Positions 59,173 to 63,443 of a stretch of 63,443 bases of DNA are shown here, piece after piece. The notes beneath the pieces were generated by a model. The model had not been told where the DNA came from. It made no database searches and saw only the letters and a list, made by a program, of their open reading frames with translations. The DNA is taken from positions 1-63,443 of the forward strand of contig CAXTIG010000043.1 in assembly GCA_964244295.1 (NCBI GenBank), in the 5' to 3' direction. Position numbers and translations under genes: made by a program. Every line of letters begins with the position of its first letter. Within the stretch, counting starts at the first letter, position 1. This stretch comes from JAJAZB01 sp964244295 (lineage in GTDB: Bacteria; Bacteroidota; Bacteroidia; Cytophagales; Spirosomataceae).

Positions 59173-60594
59173 CTACCGCAATACTTCAATCCAGCCTTTC
59201 AATTCCCGCTTCAACTGGCCGTTGGTCAGCGAATAGTAGTACGTACCTGATGGATGCCCTTCGGCTTGCCAGTCATTTTGGTAGTTTTCGGTTTGAAACA
59301 CCGTCGTTCCCCAGCGATTATAAATGCGGAGTTTCCACGGCAGCAGTTCAACGTTTTCAATAACAAACGCGTCGTTTTTGCCGTCGCCGTTGGGGGTAAT
59401 GACGTTGGGCACTACACCGGGGCAATCCAAAAAACTGACTCGTACCGTATCCACTACCACGCAGGAGCGGGTGGGGATCTGCACGGTGTAGGTGCCGGTC
59501 TCGGTTATGGCCAGCGTGGAGTCCTGCGAGCCGTCATTCCACCGATAGCGACCGGAGGGGTGGCGGGCGGTGAGGGTGAGCGTTTCGCCCCGGCAAAGGA
59601 CGGTGTCGGGGGGTAGCTTAACGGATACTTCGGCCCGTACTCGCAGGGTATCGGTGCGGCTGCAACGGCCCGCCGAAGCGGTGACCATGTAAACGCCTCC
59701 TTTTCGGATGGTGTAGGTTGGCGAAACGGTACCATCCTGCCACCGGTACCGAACGCCTGTCGAGTCGGGAAAAACTAGCGAGAGCCGTCGGTCAGCACAA
59801 AGGATGGTATCGGCATTAAACGCTGGTATCGGAGGCAATCGGGAGGTTCCGGCTTCGCCGACGTACACGTCGTCAATCACGTAGTATGCCCCCGTGCCCG
59901 TACCCGGAGCAGTTGGCCCCTTGAAGATGGTTTGTTGGTCGCCCAAAAAATTGCCGATGGTCAGGTATTGGTAAGGTTGCGTGGCGACGAAGCAACCCGA
60001 AACGTGCTGCCAGCCCGGTTTATCCAGTACGTTGGCTGCGTTCACCTGGGGCTGGTGGGCGAGCAGATTACCAGTATTGGGGAACTCTTCCGGTAGGTAG
60101 GTGGAATCAGTCGAAAAATAAAGCCCTAGGTTGTTGGAGGTTTGGGTGCGTCCGGGATACACCAGTGCGTAGAGTTCGGTGTAATACACTTTGCCAGGCA
60201 CCAGAGGCTGGCTTAGTCTTACCCGTGCGTATTCTCGGGAAGGACGAGGTTTAAAGTGTAATCCGTAGGTGAACAGACCGATGCAATACAGGCCACTACG
60301 AGGCCGAAAATTATACGTAAATGTGTTGACGCGGGGGCAACTTTCGCGAGCCGAGGAGTCTCCTGACCAGACGTCGGCAGTTCCCAGTGTAGGCGTTCGC
60401 CAGCCGACCAGGTAGTCACTAAGGTTTTCGTCAACCTGAATGGCCCGACATGGTTCCTTTACCATTTCTTCAAAGCTGGGGTTGGGCACCAGGTTCTGGC
60501 AGGCGGCCCAATGGTGCGCAGTTAGCAGCAGGAAGGCCATCACCATCTGCTTTCCAACCCAAACCGTGTATCGCTTATTGTACGTCGATGACAC
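59173..60594 (-). CDS. T9SS surface protein with gliding-motility-type (type B) C-terminal domain
   Basis: A secreted protein of 473 residues. N-terminal part (QNLVPNPSFEEMVKEPCRA, YCIGLFTYGLHFKPRPSREYARVRLSQPL) is a lectin-like domain of OmpA/cell-surface type; middle is Ig-like (LCADRRLSLVFPDSTGVRYRWQDGT, LCRGETLTLTARHPSGRYRWNDG). The tail VPNVITPNGDGKNDAFVIEN then YNRWGTTVFQTENYQNDW is the CHU_C/type B sorting domain. The start is uncertain: GTG 60594 overlaps the upstream lipoprotein stop by 20 bp; ATG 60546 is possible. It is co-transcribed with that gene. Confidence 0.87.
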   Translation of the reverse strand: MSSTYNKRYTVWVGKQMVMAFLLLTAHHWAACQNLVPNPSFEEMVKEPCRAIQVDENLSDYLVGWRTPTLGTADVWSGDSSARESCPRVNTFTYNFRPRSGLYCIGLFTYGLHFKPRPSREYARVRLSQPLVPGKVYYTELYALVYPGRTQTSNNLGLYFSTDSTYLPEEFPNTGNLLAHQPQVNAANVLDKPGWQHVSGCFVATQPYQYLTIGNFLGDQQTIFKGPTAPGTGTGAYYVIDDVYVGEAGTSRLPPIPAFNADTILCADRRLSLVFPDSTGVRYRWQDGTVSPTYTIRKGGVYMVTASAGRCSRTDTLRVRAEVSVKLPPDTVLCRGETLTLTARHPSGRYRWNDGSQDSTLAITETGTYTVQIPTRSCVVVDTVRVSFLDCPGVVPNVITPNGDGKNDAFVIENVELLPWKLRIYNRWGTTVFQTENYQNDWQAEGHPSGTYYYSLTNGQLKRELKGWIEVLR

Positions 60595-62011
60595 GTTCGT
60601 AGGGTTCGCTCTGATAAACTTTTTTGGTGAATTGTTCCGTGAGCCGAACCACGAATCGGTACTGACCAGTGGGCAAATCGGCGGGGATGCGCAACGTGGC
60701 CTCTACCCAACGGTAAGCAGAGGGTTCTTGGTAAGACTGGGCCAACACCAACGGCACCTCGAAGCTCACCGGTGGATTGCCGACCGTAACCAGGTTCCCT
60801 ACCAGTTGCAAGGTGCCCGTGTGAGACGGGTAAGCGCTGAACGTAACCACGGGAGCCGTTGCCGCGCCGCGTTGAAGCGTCAGGGGCGTGGATTGGGGGC
60901 AAAACTCGCGGGCGTTGACCAGGATGGAATTTACTTTTTGATTGATGCCCAGAATGATGGGTTGCTTTATATTCTCCGTAACGCTGAACCGGTAGCAGTC
61001 AACGGCTACCTGGCCCGCCTTTACCAGCCGCAGGGTGTAATAACCGGGTTTAAGGGTAGAACTGGTTTTGAACGTCAAGTCCCGGCCAAACGGACTGACT
61101 GCGGAGGGATTGAACCGGTAGCCGGTGCCGGTCGGGTCGGTCAACAGGATTTCCAGGTTGTCATCGGCGAAAAGGTTGTTGCCGGTCAGCATTGCCTCGC
61201 CGCCCACCGTTGCCCGTTGCACCAACGTGAGGTAGTCCAGGCGCGTACGGCCTTTCCTGACCACAAACGGTTGGTCGGCCCGCGCCACGCGGCCGTTGGC
61301 CTTACGCAATTCCAGTTGGTAACTGCCGGGTTTTACAGGTTTTTCTGGATCAGGCCAAACTCGTAGCAGATTAGTCTGGCCCGGACATTCGGTTCGCTCG
61401 TAGCCACAGCCGCCGCGAAGGCTGTGGGTTTCGGAGGGATTGGTTGGGTTTTTCAACACCACGTCTGTCAGCGAGCCGTCGTAGTAGTTGCTGACGGAAA
61501 GGTCGATGCTTTTGGTATCATCTAAAAAATACTCAAAAGCGCCTGGATTGTCAGGTTTAACCGTTAAGGCTCCTTCCGAGATTAGATTAACCATGTAGTC
61601 CGTGGTCGCGGCTGGTGAACCAGCAGTAGGATTTCGTTCGGCAACCGTGATGCGGAGCGCTTCAGGTGAACAGGCACATAGATTGAGACCTTTGAAATCC
61701 ACCAAGCCAATGCTTCCGTCTTTAACAGCAACCCAGGCGTTAGGGGTTAACTCAAACGTGGGCATTAGAGTCGCCGGATTTTGAGGCGCAAAATTCGCAG
61801 GAAGCCGAAGCGTAATTTGGTTTTGGTGTTGATCAATCTGAACGGCCTCGTCGGACAGTCCCGCCAGGCTTAAGTTGACGATGCGGGGCTTGTCGTCGGG
61901 CAGGTCGGGGCCTTTGTCGGGCTTGCAGGCAGAAACTAAAGATAGGAATGCCCAAGCCCTTATCCAGTATGGGGGCATTCTCAACATACCAAAAGAGAAA
62001 TAAGACTTCAT
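60575..62011 (-). CDS. IPT/Ig-like domain surface lipoprotein
   Basis: About 478 residues from ATG 62011. Lipobox FLSLVSAC follows a short hydrophobic segment. The mature part is a series of Ig-like beta-domains (LSLAGLSDEAVQIDQHQNQI, TGNNLFADDNLEILLTDP, SSTLKPGYYTLRLVKAGQV, LPTGQYRFVVRLTEQF), of the IPT/TIG kind. Cysteines (LNLCACSPEA, GGCGYERTECPG) may pair. The function is unknown. It precedes the type B surface protein, overlapping it, and follows the SGNH gene on the same strand. Confidence 0.75.
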   Translation of the reverse strand: MKSYFSFGMLRMPPYWIRAWAFLSLVSACKPDKGPDLPDDKPRIVNLSLAGLSDEAVQIDQHQNQITLRLPANFAPQNPATLMPTFELTPNAWVAVKDGSIGLVDFKGLNLCACSPEALRITVAERNPTAGSPAATTDYMVNLISEGALTVKPDNPGAFEYFLDDTKSIDLSVSNYYDGSLTDVVLKNPTNPSETHSLRGGCGYERTECPGQTNLLRVWPDPEKPVKPGSYQLELRKANGRVARADQPFVVRKGRTRLDYLTLVQRATVGGEAMLTGNNLFADDNLEILLTDPTGTGYRFNPSAVSPFGRDLTFKTSSTLKPGYYTLRLVKAGQVAVDCYRFSVTENIKQPIILGINQKVNSILVNAREFCPQSTPLTLQRGAATAPVVTFSAYPSHTGTLQLVGNLVTVGNPPVSFEVPLVLAQSYQEPSAYRWVEATLRIPADLPTGQYRFVVRLTEQFTKKVYQSEPYERVIDVQ

Positions 62012-62052
62012 GCGCTTGGTAGAAAAGACGATTCCAGGGAGCAATATAAACG

Positions 62053-63385
62053 CTAAACACCCGTCAGGACTTTGGCATACAATGCATTCAAATCCACGAC
62101 GGGTACTGAGTACTTGGAAGCCTGGAAACGAACCAACTCGTTGAACAAACCAACGTGGCCGAGTAAGTTTTGTTCGTGAGCCGACAACACATCCCGGCTG
62201 GAAAGCGGAGCTTGGGCCGACAAACCTTTTTTAGCGTTGGTGCCGACCACCAGGACATCGACGTCCGGCGTAGGCAGCAGGATGTCGCGATCCGCGATCT
62301 CCTGGACGTACTGGGTCCCTCCGCCCGGTAGATCGTAGCGGTCGTCCACCACGGCGTAAAGTTTGGCACCGCCGTTTTGCTGCCGTGCTTTTGCTACCGA
62401 GTAAAACTTGAAGTACGGAAAGGACAGCACGTCGGGTACGGTTGCTATGGCTCCTTTCATTTTGTTGAGCTGGAGGTGATTGAGCAGGGCAATGATGGGG
62501 CTACCTTCGCCCAGGTCCAGTTGGGTCATCACACTCGCCAGCCGGTAAGCACCCGATGAGGCGTACCAGATGGCATCGTCCAGCCCTAATTCAATTGTGC
62601 AGAAATCGGCTTTCTGTTGGGTTACGTAAGGCACGAACCGAGTCAACCACTGCTGATTGTCGTTAGGCAACAAACGACGGAAATAGGACCGAAACGCGGG
62701 TTCGTAGGGAAGCCCCGGCCCGACCAGCGAATTGAAGCGCCATTCTTCGTCGCTCCAGGCATGGTGGATGCCTAAAGTACGGAAAACTTAGATTATCGAC
62801 CGTTCCTTGAACAGGTGCAAACGTTAGCGGCTCCGTACTCGTGATGGCTACACTATTCGCAACCCGGTTAAAGCGGGGCACGGGGTCGCTCGTAGTCAGC
62901 CGTAGATACCCTGAACCGTTGCCTTGAGCGCTTTCAAACAAGGGTTGCCGGAAGTTTTTAAGGCCCATTTGCCGGGCAATCAGGTTTGGGTACGAAGTCA
63001 GTTGGGCTTCGCGGTACAGTCCGCCATTGCGAATACCCGCTGTCAGCGAACCACCCACGGCCAAGTAGCGCGGTTCGGTACCTGTTCCGGGAAATAAGGG
63101 AACGAGGTCGGTCAGTGAGCCGCCGGGTAGTTCGGCGAGTAGGGATTCAACAGGGCGTACGTCGGCATCTGTACTTCCCTGACTGAGTAATGGCGGCCGT
63201 TGCGACAGTAGCTGAGGTAACGGATCAGACTGGGCGGACGAGCAGACTGGGTTTACAAAAAGTAAGGCACCAACCTGAAGTAGAAGCGTGGTGAATAGCC
63301 TGACGAGTTGGGGACAGTGGATTCGGCAGGACGTAGTACGAATTTCCAACCGGAAACCGGGCGGTAAAAAAATAGAGGTTTTCAT
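62053..63385 (-). pseudogene. SGNH/GDSL-like esterase, frameshifted
   Basis: The N-terminal part from ATG 63385 carries a signal peptide and the SGNH block I start (YLAVGGSLTAGIRNGGLYREAQLTSYPNLI), where GGSLTAG replaces GDSLTAG. After VDNLS near 62787 the reading frame shifts; similarity continues in another frame as VFRTLGIHHAWSDEEWRFNS then FCTIELGLDDAIWYASSGAY and ends LNALYAKVLTGV. Read together they give one protein of about 440 residues. The frameshift could be real or a sequencing error; the block I Asp is also missing, which favours a decayed or non-catalytic gene. Confidence 0.75.
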
Positions 63386-63427
63386 ACTCTAAGTAGTTGC
63401 TGTAAATTAGTTTAGGTTATTGTATTT

Positions 63428-63443
63428 TCGTCTCATGGGACGA
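63428..63443. promoter_or_regulatory. Inverted repeat at the window edge
   Basis: TCGTCTCATGGGACGA is self-complementary apart from one pair, about 43 nt upstream of the SGNH gene start. It might be an operator, but the window ends here. Confidence 0.25.

Noticed and set aside
1..63443. rRNA, tRNA, integrase, transposase or prophage genes
   Set aside because: None could be recognised by motif or cloverleaf-like sequence; the repeats here have no accompanying transposase within the window.

Overview
The window is a GC-rich (roughly 60%) chromosomal segment of a Bacteroidota bacterium, most likely order Cytophagales, near the Spirosoma/Larkinella group. The evidence is a SusC/SusD pair, type IX secretion (T9SS) C-terminal signals, a C25 PorU-like peptidase, LVIVD lipoproteins, CBS protein/NAD kinase/outer-membrane-protein synteny, KduI, DUF2911 and TAnnTTTG promoter boxes. 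No rRNA, tRNA, CRISPR, integrase or transposase gene was found. The genus is an inference.

Layout. 1-3.3 kb: an arsenic detoxification operon (ArsR with a palindromic operator, ArsN-like acetyltransferase, a broken arsM, aquaporin, metallophosphoesterase). 3.4-5.7 kb: a small outer-membrane protein and two LVIVD lipoproteins on the minus strand. 5.8-8.0 kb: an arsenosugar operon (peroxidase-like protein, ArsS, glycosyltransferase). 8-12.8 kb: NAD(P)HX repair enzyme, then a PadR plus PspC/DUF2807 envelope-stress pair with its own operator. 13-16.3 kb: C25 T9SS peptidase. 16.4-24.6 kb: zinc-ribbon protein, sugar kinase with a GntR regulator, GMC oxidoreductase, flavin monooxygenase, polysaccharide deacetylase, nitrilase. 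24.6-26 kb: decayed YVTN and T9SS-cargo pseudogenes. 26-28.3 kb: DUF2911, thioesterase, KduI. 28.5-33 kb: a minus-strand run of five envelope genes (four-helix membrane protein, membrane-anchored ASKHA-fold protein, membrane coiled-coil protein, coiled-coil protein, gluzincin-type protease) that I cannot match to a named system. 33-35.7 kb: two flavin oxidases and a GNAT. 36-52.5 kb: a carbohydrate locus (SusC, SusD, DUF3823 lipoprotein, a giant ThuA/propeller/HEAT/cupredoxin protein, ThuA lipoprotein, Gfo/Idh dehydrogenase, TIM-barrel epimerase, PHP-like protein) with a divergent AraC regulator. 52.7-58.3 kb: response regulator, small secreted protein, hydrolase, CBS protein, NAD kinase, outer-membrane protein. 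58.5-63.4 kb: a second outer-membrane protein, then gliding-motility-type surface protein, lipoprotein and a frameshifted SGNH esterase.

The most unusual property is between the genes. About twenty intergenic gaps are nearly filled by long inverted repeats. One class has arms made of heptamers (GTGAnnn, CTGAAAA, GTTTACG) with up to 31 bp of perfect pairing. It touches or overlaps stop codons, lacks U-tracts, and has a different sequence at each locus but the same architecture. A second class is a dispersed REP/MITE-like family with different palindromic cores; several members share CTAAACAGnTTC-like ends. These repeats and the 28.5-33 kb gene run are my best candidates for undescribed biology.
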